DNA of 64,000 bases from Agapanthus africanus (Eukaryota; Streptophyta; Magnoliopsida; Asparagales; Amaryllidaceae): the NCBI GenBank assembly GCA_030015575.1, contig JASDDO010000001.1:142681988-142745987 (forward strand). The letters are read 5' to 3'. Below, piece after piece: positions 46,880 to 57,897 of this stretch. Position numbers and translations under genes: made by a program. Each line of letters opens with the position of its first letter. The first letter of the stretch is position 1. The notes under the pieces are model-generated. The model was given only the letters and a program-made list of their open reading frames with translations, made no database searches and was not told the DNA's origin.

Positions 46880-47500
46880 GTTGTCCAGTGTCCTTCGGGA
46901 CAAGGGGTTGGTACTTTTACTTCATTCAATTTTACATACGAGTTCTCTGGTTATAGACACGCATTCGTTGTAATGTAAGGTCCAAAAATTTTGAGAAATT
47001 TATAGGTATAAGAATAAAGTAGAGAACCATACGTTGGAAGTATCAGGATTCTTCGAGGTGGTCGAAGATGTAGATACTTATGCTAGGTATTCCATCGTAG
47101 TAATATTGAGAACTTGATTCTCTCACAGGTTACACATCCGTGGGTGCACTCCTTGATGAGTAATGTTGTATTGGCATTTTTCCATTTATGTGATATGCAC
47201 TGGAAACAGCTGCATGACTTTTGAATCTGGTTCCATCTAAATTGGTGCCTATGATTCTATATGTACATAGATTGGTTGCATATCTTGAGGTTGTCAAGAT
47301 ATGGAGTTATCCGGTTTCTGTTTAAAAGCAGAATCCGGACAAACTCAAGGCACTTTTCGGCAACGGCTGTTTATGGATTATCCCAAGTATTCGCTAGGAT
47401 TTTATTTCTACCATTTTCAAGATCAATAGTTACATTGTTCTTGACTCACCATCTTTTTATAAAAGAAATCTTTTTGCAAAAGAAACTAATGGGAGTATGG
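46880..47500 (+). pseudogene. Decayed copia element: integrase remnant
   Basis: Fragments in several plus-strand frames line up with copia integrase: FSGYRHAFVVM, GSIRILRGGR, ILSQVTHPWVH, and downstream FMDYPKYSLGFYFYHFQDQ, matching the conserved 'YPK-x-x-x-G-Y-x-F-Y' region after the integrase core. Catalytic acidic residues cannot be assigned with confidence. Confidence 0.65.
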
Positions 47501-47779
47501 TAGAACTGGACAGTTACCGAAAATTTAGTAGAACTTAAGGATTCAATTGGACTTGACAAACCATTAGCCACTCCGCAGATTTTAGTAGGTGACCTCAGAC
47601 ACTCGAGAGATACTTCGGTTTTCTCGTAGACGGTGACAGGGAGGTCAACTTCATGGTTATGATGGCCCCACTAGTTATCTGAAGGTTATAAGAAGTGGTA
47701 ACTTCTAGGTGACCAGATGCTTTACATCCCAGATGGACTCCATGCACTTCAGCAAATTACGGATTTTGGACTTTGTTGG

Positions 47780-48495
47780 GTGCTCCTGAAGGGGTAAAAT
47801 CCATTAGGAGCAAGAAGATCTTTCGAGATCTGTGTAGGTGGAAAGGTATTAACCTAATATGGCTCGACTTGTTGTAAAGATTTTTCATCAAATTCCCGTT
47901 GTGGATTGTGATGGGCTTTTACTTCAGTGTCTATGCTGAAGTCCACATGGATATGATTTGGCACTGCTGCTGTTCTTGACTATGATATCTGGGAGATGAA
48001 TGACTATAACATCATTCCAAATGGGAATTTAGAAGTACACGTGTATATGACTCTTCCATAAGGCTTATCGTAGTCAGTGGGAGCAATAGAATATGTGCAA
48101 GTTGTTTATGTCTATTCAAAGACTAAAGCATGGGTAGCGAAGATGGATCATCAGTTTTGATGTGACAGTCAATGTGATTTACTTTATCAAAACAATAGAT
48201 GAACCTAGTAAGGAGGGTGTAGGGAGTTATGTCCTGAGATTTGGATGACATACTCCAGATAGGATGTGATGTTCCTATATTACAATCAGTCAAATTTTGG
48301 TTGTCACATAGTGTTTTCTCCATATTGGATATGTATAATATATTAGGAATTCTGGTGACTAGATCTATGATTTTAGATGTAGATTTGGGAAGTGTCCCAA
48401 TCTGGGTAATTAGACAACATTCTAAAAGTATTTTAGAATGGACGACTCCCCGTGTGGTGGTGCACCCACAGGTGATGGGGTCACCCTCTCTATAG
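47780..48495 (+). pseudogene. pol: Decayed copia element: reverse transcriptase
   Basis: Plus-strand fragments: SVSMLKSTWI, then YDIWEMNDYNIIPNGNLEVH (the 'W-x-M-D-V-x-x-A-F' region), and DLDDILQIGCDVPILQSVKF, which matches the Y-V-DD catalytic loop with the Tyr lost. NILGILVTRS follows, where copia has Y-I-L-G-I. The last part is an open frame, 48241-48495. The order gag-PR-INT-RT-RH is diagnostic of Ty1/copia. Confidence 0.85.
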
Positions 48496-48559
48496 AGATG
48501 TCTTCTAGACTGATGAGGAGAGGGACTAGCATGAATGACATATCATTTGCTTAGGCAAT

Positions 48560-49110
48560 TGAATCAATCATGCAATATCTTGTACAAAACCAGATGTTTC
48601 TTATACACTTGCTGTAGTAAGCATATATTAATCCAATCTTGGAGAAAGAAAGGGAAGCAATTATGAACATAAGATGATGTTCTTGGTATAAGGTAACGAC
48701 AGCCTCTTTCGGGAGGCGGTTATCGGTTCAGACATCCAAGGTGACCTGGATGACAGAGATACTGTTAGAGTTTTGAGTTTAGCCTCTTCTGAGGATCAGT
48801 AAATTGGATAGCGTTCCAATAGGGATACTAAGGTAATCATGCTGTAGGATACTGGTTATGACTCAACAAAGGATACAACCTAAGACGTTTGTTGGATAAA
48901 CTTGTTCATTTATGAACTTAGTCCTATCAAGTATCTAGACAAATTCTTGAGGTGGGGTATCGCTCAGATCGGGAGATTGTTGTTCTCCGCGAAATTGAGA
49001 TATAGAGAGATGAAGTTGGAACATTGTAGCGGATCCACTCACTGAGCCTTTTTCTCAAATACATTAGTTTCACAAACATGGTTTGCGAAACTGATTAATA
49101 GAAAGTTGGG
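48560..49110 (+). pseudogene. Decayed copia element: RNase H
   Basis: Frames with SCTKPDVSYTLAVVSIY, SDIQGDLDDRDTV and, near the end, NIVADPLTEPFSQ, equivalent to the copia RNase H C-terminal N-x-A-D-P-L-T-K-P region. Split by several frameshifts and stops. Confidence 0.8.
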
Positions 49111-49167
49111 TATTCGGTAGCACACGAACCGTGGGTATGCGATACTGCAATAATTGGCCTTAAGTGC

Positions 49168-49178
49168 AAGTGGGAGAT
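49168..49178 (+). other. Copia polypurine tract
   Basis: AAGTGGGAGAT lies immediately before TGTTGGATATAG. AAGTGGGAGATTGTTGG is a usual copia PPT/LTR junction. Confidence 0.88.
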
Positions 49179-49461
49179 TGTTGGATATAGTGCTCTCAAG
49201 ACACTTATTATGATTGCAAGTAGGCGATTATGATAATTGAGGGAGGACCAATACAGGTAGAACATTCTTGTTCGAAATGATAGTGTGCTATCTGGTTTGT
49301 CTTCATCATTGATTAAGCTCGTAGGATTCTTGTTTGACTACCAGCATTATGATGACGATCATATACGTGGGAGCTGAGTAGTCCATAAGCACATCCTTAA
49401 ATGTTCCTAGTCGTGGGAGTATCGAGACTGGGCATCGATATTCCGGTGTAGACAGTGTATA
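49179..49461 (+). repeat. Truncated 3' LTR of the copia element
   Basis: It begins TGTTGGATATAGTG and continues for about 280 bases until LINE sequence starts at about 49462. No 5' partner is recognisable upstream, so the element is a relic truncated at both ends. Confidence 0.7.
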
Positions 49462-50010
49462 CGTTTCTAGACCCCGACAATCAAGAATATCATCGGCATA
49501 AAGAATATGAGAAATGCTGAGAGAACTCCTATCAATAGTGTCAAAATTTTGGAACCCGCATTTTCTTGCAAAAGTTGAGAAAACGAAGCAATCACCAACG
49601 TGAATAAATAAGGGGAAAGAGAATCGCCTTGCCGGAGACCTGAAATCGAACCAAAATAACCATGATGAGAGCCACTCAAGTTAACCGAAAATATTGGCAT
49701 ATATATACATGCACAGATCCATTTGAGCCATATTGAAGGAAATCCCTTTTGATCCATAATATGCAAAAGAAAATCTCTATTAACGGAATCAAATACTTTG
49801 TGCGAATCGATTTTTGCACAAAACCCTTTTTTCATTCCGTCGGTGAAAATTATGAATCAAATCGAAAGCAAGAAGAATATTATATTCAATATTTTGACCT
49901 TAAATGAAAGCGCTTTGGGTGGAAAGAATGAGATGTGACTTGAGTTTAGATGCAAGAATTTTAGCAATAAATCTATAAATGCAATTACAAAGAGAGATTG
50001 TGTATCACCC
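49462..50010 (-). pseudogene. L1-type LINE reverse-transcriptase fragment
   Basis: Reading from about 50010 down: SLCNCIYRFIAKILASKLK, then (after a stop) NILLAFDLIHNFHR, KGFCAKIDSHKVFDSVNRDF, WLKWICACI, GLRQGDSLSPYLFTLV and, after a frameshift, ILYADDILDC. These are RT motifs in order, with GLRQGD-x-LSP typical of L1-clade non-LTR elements. It is truncated at both ends: no endonuclease, no 3' tail. It inserted into, or was joined to, the copia LTR. Confidence 0.93.
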
Positions 50011-50320
50011 TAGAACTTACGTACGGTATTTTCTTGAATAATACTATATTAATAAGTTTCATTATTTTATTGGGTTTATTAATTTTAATTATTCATTTGA
50101 ATTATATTTTGCCTTATTTCTTTTCCATATTCCTAATTGTAATAAGATTCATGATATATCTGATCCACATGCACCTAGTTATATCCATACTATTTAAAAC
50201 TCAATAATTCTCATGAAAACCTTACTCTCATATTTTCCCTTATCAAAACCCTAGCTGCTCCCTATCTCCTCTCACCAAAATTGAAACCCTAACCCTAGGC
50301 CATGATCATCATCATCATCG
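50011..50320 (+). other. AT-rich spacer, possibly a remnant host promoter and 5' UTR
   Basis: No ORF of note. It contains CTATTTAAAACTC (TATA-like, about 50189), AAAACCCTAGC and AACCCTAACCCTAGGCC (telo-box-like), and ATG at 50302 followed by ATC repeats, which the LTR at 50321 interrupts. These resemble the 5' end of a plant housekeeping gene, but nothing coding follows. Confidence 0.3.
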
Positions 50321-50915
50321 TGTGATGGAATCGGCGCTAGAGTCGCAAGACTCGCGGACCTGGCGGAAGTGTAAAATGAAAATTTTACAAGCAATAAATA
50401 CCGATTCCACAACAACAAGATCACATTACTAATAATTGCAAACACAAGTAATCAAGAGGGGATTTTAGGGTGCTACAACCTTTGTAGCATGTCTATCCAA
50501 TCGTGGACGACCTGAGCTAAACTCTGTCGCCTCTTGCAAGCCAATCTCCTCGTCGAAGATCATCCACATCGAGAAAACCCTAAATCAAGCTTCATCTCCA
50601 CTACTAGACTAATCTATGTGAAGAAACCTAATCTAATAGTTTTCTAATCGGCTAGATTAGAAGACGTAGTTAGCTCACATAAATTTTCTCTAATATTTTA
50701 CTCTCTACTTGAAATGAAGAAGAAGAGGAGAGATAATGTATATGTTAGAATTAGGAGGAGAAAGAGTAGCCATAATTTTGTGAAAAACATTTTTCCATTT
50801 AAAAATTGCAACCATACTCATCCACCCATACCTCTACTATTCTAACATGCCACATTTTCTTTTCTCTTTTCTTTTTCATTAAATAGAAATGAGATGTCCC
50901 TCTTCTGGATGTTTC

Positions 50916-50974
<59 letters not shown>

Positions 50975-51624
50975 CATGTGTATTATATGCACATCCTCGT
51001 ATTTTTACCGAATGCAAAATACGTATGAGAGAGAAATATAATGTGAATATAATACTAGAATATATATATATATATATAATATTAAATCATCACTTGATTT
51101 AATAATCCGGTATAAACCTAAACCGGCTGGTATTATCAAGCGTCCGATTAACATATATAATTGAACCCCCACACGTATCGCCATATGCGCACACTACATC
51201 GTTTCGCCTGAATGGGAAAAACCTCAGCGTGGCACCCTAAAGACTCAATCAATATGCTGGCAGTAAGTTAGGATCATATCCGTTAACCTATATGCACGTC
51301 AACGACACTAGCCGTGCATAATGACTACCCAAGTATTGATCAAAAGAAAGGTCGACAAGAAAGCTCATCCGAACATAATCAGAGCCTATCAGTGACAGTC
51401 ACCGTACAGTCCGGTCTCTTCGTTAGTGAGTTTCGCATACCGGGTCTGGGGGGTAGAATTTGTCAGACCCCTAATAACCCAATAAGTCATGCGGACAAAT
51501 GATTTATAACTATCAGAGATACAACTGATAACACTTATCAGTTATCTCAAATGCTGTGACCGCGGGCTTCTGATTATAGTCATGTCTCATATAGCGCAAC
51601 ATCGACTCCATATACTAGGGGAGA
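50321..51624 (+). mobile_element. Second copia-like LTR copy, truncated by element B
   Basis: It starts TGTGATGGAATCGG. The order of segments (GGCGGAAG near the start, a CCTCGTCGAAGATCATCCAC block, AACCTAAACCGGCTGGTA, ACCCTAAAGACTC, CGTACAGTCCGGTC, GTCAGACCCCTAATA) matches the minus-strand LTR at 10508-11965. It lacks roughly the last 130 bases, because element B starts at 51625. It contains (AT)n at 50919-50973. Confidence 0.65.
50919..50973. repeat. (AT)n microsatellite
   Basis: About 27 AT units inside the copia-like LTR, with a second short run at 51060-51079. Confidence 0.95.
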
Positions 51625-53340
51625 TGATCGGTGCAGAAACGCGATATGTTTTATGATATGCGTTCTACACTGTTCTCTACTTATTCTACTTACCGCAATC
51701 AAGACGGTGTAGCTTTGCAGCTAGCTGGTTGAGCACGGGTCGTCCGCAGGGAGATGGTAGTATGTCCGTTCTTGTCTTAGACGAGTTAATTAAGAATGTA
51801 TATGTGTTATGTTCAAATCCATCCTATATGTTTGTATTTATGTTCAAGTAAGCTTGTTAGGGTTAAGGTTGGTTAGTAGAGTTAGGATTAGTCTTGTGCT
51901 TTTCTTTTGCCATTCTTAAAATGAAGTTGGGATAATAGAAAGTAGCGGTGATTAGGAGGACATAGGAATGAGATTTGCGAGTTTAAGCAATCTTTCCAAC
52001 GCTAAATCCATTCCTAGTGCCCTTTGTCCTTCCGCTACGTGCGCTTATTTCCAACCCTAGGTCAAACACCCACAACCATGTATCCAATTAAGTCACAACT
52101 ACATGTCACGTTGTAATGCGCTCAAAAGACTTCTCGACTTAGGTCGTGACTATATGTCACGTATAGCGCGCCTAAGTGAGGAGGTAGTGTTTGTTTGGTC
52201 TAGGCTCATTTCAAGATACTTGGCAAAGAGAAACACAAGGGATTTTCTCGTCTCTCGTACTAACCTTCCTTAGCCCCTAACAAGTACGGAAATTATTCAC
52301 ACATTTAAAAGGAAATAAAAGCAAAGCAAGAAGGGAGAAAATAAAGAAAGGAAAATTACGGTTTTACAAAGATGCAAGCTACCTACTTGGGTCCTCACCT
52401 GAGCAAGGAACTCCATTGAGTATCATGGCTTGAAAATACGGATAAGAAGAGAAGGAAAACACAACAAGAAAAGAAAAGAAAACCAACAACTAGTTAACAA
52501 CAATAATAAAGTTAAACTAAGAATTAAAAATACAATGCATGAAAATAAAAATACAAGATAAGAAAAATACCCCCATCTTCATTAATTTTCCACTCAAGAG
52601 CTCTCACTACAATTTCATGGAGGAAAGATGAAGAAGAAGAAGAAATACGAACTAATCCACACTAAATCCTAACAAAGAAGAAGCCTCCATTATAATGGCT
52701 CAAAACTGGAGTATTTATAGGTAGAGAGCTGAAACTCTAGGGCCATATTCTGAGCTCAAATGAAATTACCAAAATAACCCCAAAGTGTGGTCAGATGATG
52801 ACACGAAACCGCGGCGGAATCGCCGCAAAAACCCATATTTGGCGGCGGTTCCGCCGCGGTTTTGTGGAATTGGGGTCTCATATTTTCTAGGATTCCTTAT
52901 GATTCAATGATATTCTGTTTTACAGGTTCAAAATTGCAAAATGATTCCATAATTTCTTCATATCTCAACAGTCCAAAATAGCTTCCTTTTCAACTCATTT
53001 GACCTTTATCTCCCTCGAGTTCGTGCACCCATTGAATCTTGTGCTGCCCCTCTCGTGCTCTGTGCTTGTCCGAGACACGAATGACCACTGTTCTTTGTCG
53101 TGTCTCTTGAACTGGTAAGTGGCACTGGACGGATACGGATGACCGGAACCCTGCTTTTATCTGTCGGTAACAGATGTTCTGGATTTTGGCGTAACTGTAG
53201 AGATTTTGTATGATTTGCGTTATTTTGGAATAGGAACCTGTAACCTGTAAATATGTAGCAAACATGGATCAAAAACACCTGTCTATAAACAAACAAGCAG
53301 AAGAATGGGTGGTATTAAATGTAATATTCTGGTGTGAACA
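51625..53340 (-). repeat. Element B 3' LTR (1,716 bp)
   Basis: The minus strand starts TGTTCACACCAGAA and ends CTGCACCGATCA. U5 has TCCCTGCGGACGACCC and the AGCTAGCTG...ACACCGTC box shared with A and C. TATA-like CTATAAATAC on the minus strand at 52711-52720. The flank GGAGA (51620-51624) cannot be checked against the other side. Confidence 0.85.
52806..52862. promoter_or_regulatory. GC-rich palindrome in U3 of element B
   Basis: The left arm at 52806-52826 (AAACCGCGGCGGAATCGCCGC) and right arm at 52841-52862 (GGCGGCGGTTCCGCCGCGG plus TTT) pair almost perfectly, with a single T-G wobble. The loop is about 14 bases (AAAAACCCATATTT). It lies about 85-140 bases upstream of the TATA-like box on the minus strand. 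Confidence 0.9.
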
Positions 53341-54792
53341 AATACCCACAAACTTAACTTTTGCTCGTCCCGAGCAAAACCAATTATTCACAAAAAGTCC
53401 TAACCTCACTTTCGCAGGGAACGTGATTGCACTGAGTTCGTACAACAAGACATTGAACATCTAGGAGTCCTTAGTAGGAGGAGTGTTGTCTTCTGAGGAT
53501 TTTCAGCAGATACTACCCATAAAATCCCGTCAAGCTAGTTTCACAAGTTAACGTTGATTCTACTCCTACAGTTTAGCATCTAAGTTAGAAACTCTATTAT
53601 TCTAAATTAGAAATATCCAACCCTTATGTTTCATACCTCCTATTTATTCAACCCCAGATCTTATACGTTTTACAGTTTAGAAAGATCTCGGTTTCTCTTA
53701 AGTTTTCCTTCTAAAGCGCAGTCTTCAATCCGGAATTTTTATCAACTTTACGGAAAACATAAGTCTTATTCTTTATTCTTATTTTGCCTTCAAACATCGA
53801 TCATATACCCCCACGTGTGTGTAAATTTTTACCCCTATACTTAAGAATTCAATTCAAGGTATAGTACCTTTGCCTTATTACCTAATACTACTTCTTTTCA
53901 TTAATGGATGGACGGTTTTGCTCACACACCTTTCATGCAACTATTAATGCTTCCTGAGGCACTAACAACCGATTACTGAATGTATGAGCTTAAAACGTAA
54001 ATAGCAGTTTTCAAGTCTTGACTTTATTTTTTTTCTCTTTTTTTTCTTTATTTTTCTTTTTCAAGAACGGATATATTTTTCAAAGATTCTCTTTTGGTGG
54101 TTATCTTTAAATACCATTTTTTATTTCATAGTAGGTTTTCAGGCAAGAGTATTTCTAGGTATCCTCTACTACCCCAAGTTTCAAGGTGCATGTATGTGCA
54201 GTTTGTAGGGTATATACTTTCTAAATTTGGATTCAAGAATAGAAATTATTTTTCAGACTTATCCTTCAGTAAAGCTTTCAATATTTTCCCTTCATCTCGA
54301 CTTAACTCAAGAACTGAACTCAAGATTACTTACTTCTCTAAAAAAACTGCAAGGACGTATAATTACCAAGGTTAAACAGAATGAGGGTTATTTTTAGGGT
54401 TTTCAATTCCTAAGCCTAAGATTTAGTTATTTCTAACGTATCAACTAAACTTTCAGAATCAAAATCTAGGTTACCCTATTAGCTAACTTGACGACAAAGT
54501 TTTTATATTTTTGTAAAATTTTTGATTTTTATAGGTTTTTAAATAAGTATACAAATGCAAAATATACACATGAATGTGAAGGTAGAAAGCTTACCGAGCA
54601 TACCCCAAACTTAAACTTGACAGTGCCCTCACTGTCAGGCTATACCAAGAGGGTCAAAATTGTCGGCGCTCCCTTTTTTTTGTTTTTTTATACAAAACAA
54701 AAAGCAAACCAAAAATATATACACAAAAAGACCCCCCCCCCCAAAACCTAAGTGAAACAGTGTTGCCACTGTTTAAGTGGTAAAGTTCAGGA
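53341..54792 (-). other. Element B PPT and conserved 3' noncoding region
   Basis: The PPT (minus TAAGTTTGTGGGTATT) is at 53341-53356. The blocks shared with A and C are at 53400-53530 (CTCAGAAGACAAC and GTGCAATCACG on the minus strand) and 53793-53853 (TTACACACACGTGGGGGTAT). A second PPT-like run (54606-54625, AAGTTTAAGTTTGGGG on minus) and a C10 run at 54732-54741 are present. No supported ORF; the short frames are not conserved. Confidence 0.7.
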
Positions 54793-55557
54793 TTATGGGG
54801 GAGAGAACAGTACCAATCTATACAAGGCCTTACACAGGCCAAAAGTTAGCACCAACCATTCAAAATTTTTATCGGGATAAGGCCCGGGCTGGTGAAAGAA
54901 TGCGGGGAGGAAATAAATGGAGAATACGCGAGTCCGTATGGGGATGGAAGCGGTGTACGGTCTCGGTCGGGTAGAAGAATGGTGGAAGGGGAAAAGAAAT
55001 GGAATACGAACTTGAGGGTGGAAACGGATTGAATAAATTAGCACAATCTGTAATGACCGATGTGTAAAAAGCGATTGTACTAATTTATCAACCCTTTGAG
55101 AAATGGGGTCAAACCTCTCAGGATTCATAAGAAAACATGGGCTGACTAGATTTGGAAAACCAGACATAAGAAATGAAGGTGATACGGTGGCTTGCGAAGT
55201 GGGAACGATAGAAAGGATGGAGGGAAGTGATCGAGGAATGGTATCGGTTAAACGTTCAGGAGGGTGTACATAGTCAATAAAAGAGACATGATGAATTGGA
55301 AAATCCGACTCATCTAGTAAAACTGTTTCATCCTCAATACGATCCTCAAAATTCTCCTCAAAATTTAGCCCATCCATGCATTCATCATTAATTTCCAGAC
55401 GCAAATGGGGTTCGGGAAAATAGTTAATAACTCGGGATGATGTCCACACGGAAGTGAAAAGACATGATGAATTGGTGAGAAAAACTCATCCAAAACTGCG
55501 GGTTCATCATCCAAAATATTTCCAGCGTCGATATCCTCAATCAAGTGAAAATCAAAT
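54793..55557 (-). CDS. Element B tail ORF, about 218 residues, 5'-truncated
   Basis: The open frame 55449-54793 starts within the sequence; similarity to element C continues up to 55557 in another frame (DDEP-type acidic region, EEDIDAG on the minus strand). Motifs: HLRLEINDECMDGLNFEE, ESDFPIHH, SILSIVPTSQATVS, CFLMNPERFDPISQRVDKLV, QSLFTHRSLQIVLIYS and the C-terminal FEWLVLTFGLCKALYR. C has the same series, and the end is shared with A. No known enzymatic domain. It is intact for 218 codons despite lying in a truncated element. Confidence 0.55.
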
Positions 55558-56467
55558 TGTTGGGGTCAAAATTTGCACCCGGTTGACCATGTTAAAGTCA
55601 AGGTCAACCCCAAACCAGGTGGGCCTAAGCCCAGGTCAAGCGGGCCCATGCCCAAGTCGAGCCCCGCGGCCAGCCTCCCCATGCCAATATAAAAATCATG
55701 TAATAAATAATTTTAATGTATTTTTTATGCATGAATGGGCATAAAGACAAATTTTTGTAAAGCCCATGGCTTATGTGCAAAAAGAAATGGCACATGAGCC
55801 ATGGGATGGGCAAAATACCATTTTGTAAAGCCCAAGAGGCTATATGTAAATGTGTAAGCCCATATAAGACAACATGATGACAAATAAAGCATATACTTTT
55901 TATTCTCCCAAAAAAAACTAGGGTTCTTGTGCCTCCTTCTCCTTCCTCAAGGTTCAAAACCTTCTTTTTTCTTTTGAATTAAATCAAGAGTTTTACTCTT
56001 CCTTTTCCAAAACTAAATAGTTTTTCACCACAAAACCCACAAAGGGAAACTCAGACCTCCCATCAGATCTCAAAAATAAAAGATTTTTAAAATCTCATAC
56101 TTCTTGTTCTTCAAGATCCAGCCGACAGAAGAGGAGGAAGACCCATCTCCAAAATCCCACTTTGGGGAAGATCCAGGGCTCAAAGGAGAAGCCCTTTCAT
56201 CAGCTCCAAAAATATCTTAGGAGTTCAACTCCTCAAAAAAAATAAAAAAAATATATATATATATATAAAATAATAAATATTTCCTTTTTGGAGCACAGCT
56301 CCGAATGCAGGGACCAAGTCCCTTTTGCTGCTGACGCCTAGCGCCCGTGTGCCAGGCATGTGGGGCGCTGGCACTGGCGCTCTGGTGCGCAGTGCCCGCG
56401 TTCCAGGCACGTGGTGCGCTGGCGCTCTGGCGCCCAGCGCCCTCGTGCAAGGCACGTGGTGCGCTGG
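55558..56467 (+). mobile_element. Unidentified LTR-like sequence X, interrupted by element C
   Basis: It starts TGTTGGGGTCAAAATTTG exactly where similarity between B and C stops, so it was probably inserted into B. A TATAAG at about 55864, a long 5' UTR-like part with AAACTAGGGTTCTTG, and a GC-rich end at 56336-56467. No ORF supported. The right part lies beyond element C, outside the window, so the family cannot be set. Confidence 0.5.
56347..56467. repeat. GC-rich minisatellite, about 2.5 units of 45-51 bp
   Basis: Units start at about 56349, 56400 and 56445. Each has CAGGCACGTGGTGCGCTGGC or a close form, with palindromic CACGTG and GGCGCC-like cores. The last unit is cut at 56467 by the insertion of element C. 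Confidence 0.8.
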
Positions 56468-57897
56468 TGATTGTAGAGATTTTGCGTGCGTGCGTTTTGA
56501 AATCAAAGTCAAGAATACCGAAATCAATAACGGTGTCGCTTGGTAGCTAGCTGGTTGAGTACGGGTCGGTCCACAGGGAGATGGATTCCTTTTCTTTATG
56601 TTCTAACGAGTTAATCCGATCAAGTCGGGTTTTGTTTTACGATCTAAAGAATGAGATTAACTTGATTAAAAGTCTTGCTAGGGTTAGGATTAGGTTAGTT
56701 TGGAAAAGGGATTCTTCCCACTGCTTTCAATGCCCTAATGAAGAATATAGGTGTTAGGGAAATAGTCAACAAAGGGGATTAGCACGACTAGGAAGAAACT
56801 TAGTTTCTTCCTTTTGGTCTTTGTCCGTCCTTTCTTAACTCTTAGCCTTAACCTCTATTTAAATCAACCACAACCGGTCGAACTAGGGAATCACCGCTAT
56901 CTCATAGGATAGGGTGCCGTAGTGAGCGGTGTGTGGTTCATTTAAACAGAGTCCTTTAAATAAAATTATAGGGGCAAAGAAAGGAGTGAGAGAGATTTAC
57001 TTCTCTCAAACCTTCCCAATCCTAACCCTAACAAGTGAGGAATTACTCACTCATTAGGGTATTAACAATGGAATTCATTTTTTTTTAAATTTTTATCTTA
57101 GAAAACTAAATTGCAAATATTAAAGGAACAGATAAAACATCCAAGAATTAAATTCAGCAAAGAAATGCAAGATAAAAATAAAAATACCTTTCTTTATTAA
57201 TGCACTCTTGAACGATTACAAGGAAAGAAAATTTTAGACTAGAATTTAAAAAGAGGCATCTCAAAAGAGGCACCCAAAAGAGGCACACCCCAAAAGAGGC
57301 TGTAGGCTTTCCTATTTATAGATAGTAGAAACCCTAGGGTTTACATCTGCTCCACATCTGAAATTACAAAACTACCCTAAGAAAACCGGGTCAATGCACC
57401 GACACGCACCGACACGTGCTCTGCACGGCCGTAGATCCGCGGCGGAATGCCTTGTTTGGCCGCGGATCCACGGCCGTTTGATGGGCTCTTGGGCTCTGTT
57501 TTTCTGTGATGCTTCAAGTTGCTTTTTCCATCTGTTTTCTTCACTTGGTTTCTCAGAATATCTTCTATGTTCTTCCAGATTTCCACAGTGCAGAATCTTG
57601 TGGACTTTTACCGTTAGCTTCGTGTTGAAGTCTTGAATCTTGTGCTGCCCTTATACGTTGTGCAATCGAACTGTTCATTGATCTTCATTTGTTCCTTAAA
57701 CTGTAGGCGGCATCTTGCAGATTCATCTATTTGTTGGTCGTAGTCTCACATTTGTAGCGTCTTTTCACCATTTTCACTGTATTGTTCTGAGAACCTGTAA
57801 CCTGCAACTATTTAGCAGACATGGATCAAAAGCATCTATTTTTTTGCAATATGATTAAGAATGGGGAATATAATAATGCAAAATTCTAATATGAACA
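56468..57897 (-). repeat. Element C 3' LTR (1,430 bp)
   Basis: The minus strand starts TGTTCATATTAGAA and ends AATCTCTACAATCA. It matches the first 1,044 bases visible of the 5' LTR (62957-64000). TATA-like CTATAAATAGG on the minus strand at 57311-57321. Confidence 0.93.
57425..57477. promoter_or_regulatory. GC-rich palindrome in U3 of element C 3' LTR
   Basis: Arms at 57425-57442 (ACGGCCGTAGATCCGCGG) and 57460-57477 (CCGCGGATCCACGGCCGT) pair with one mismatch, around the loop CGGAATGCCTTGTTTGG. It sits about 105-165 bases upstream of the TATA-like box. The copy in the 5' LTR (63913-63965) is a perfect 18-base stem. Confidence 0.92.

Larger units (their letters stand above)
51625..55557 (-). 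mobile_element. Element B: Athila/Tat-like relative of A, 3' half
   Basis: On the minus strand, from 55557 down: tail ORF, conserved 3' noncoding region, PPT and 3' LTR ending at 51625. The 5' part is cut off at 55558 by an unrelated LTR-like sequence and may continue beyond the window. Confidence 0.85.

Noticed and set aside
53626..54375. Small sense/antisense ORFs in the 3' region of B (and 58617-58914 in C)
   Set aside because: They lie opposite the conserved noncoding blocks. Their similarity between B and C follows from the nucleotide conservation, with no matching frame in A.
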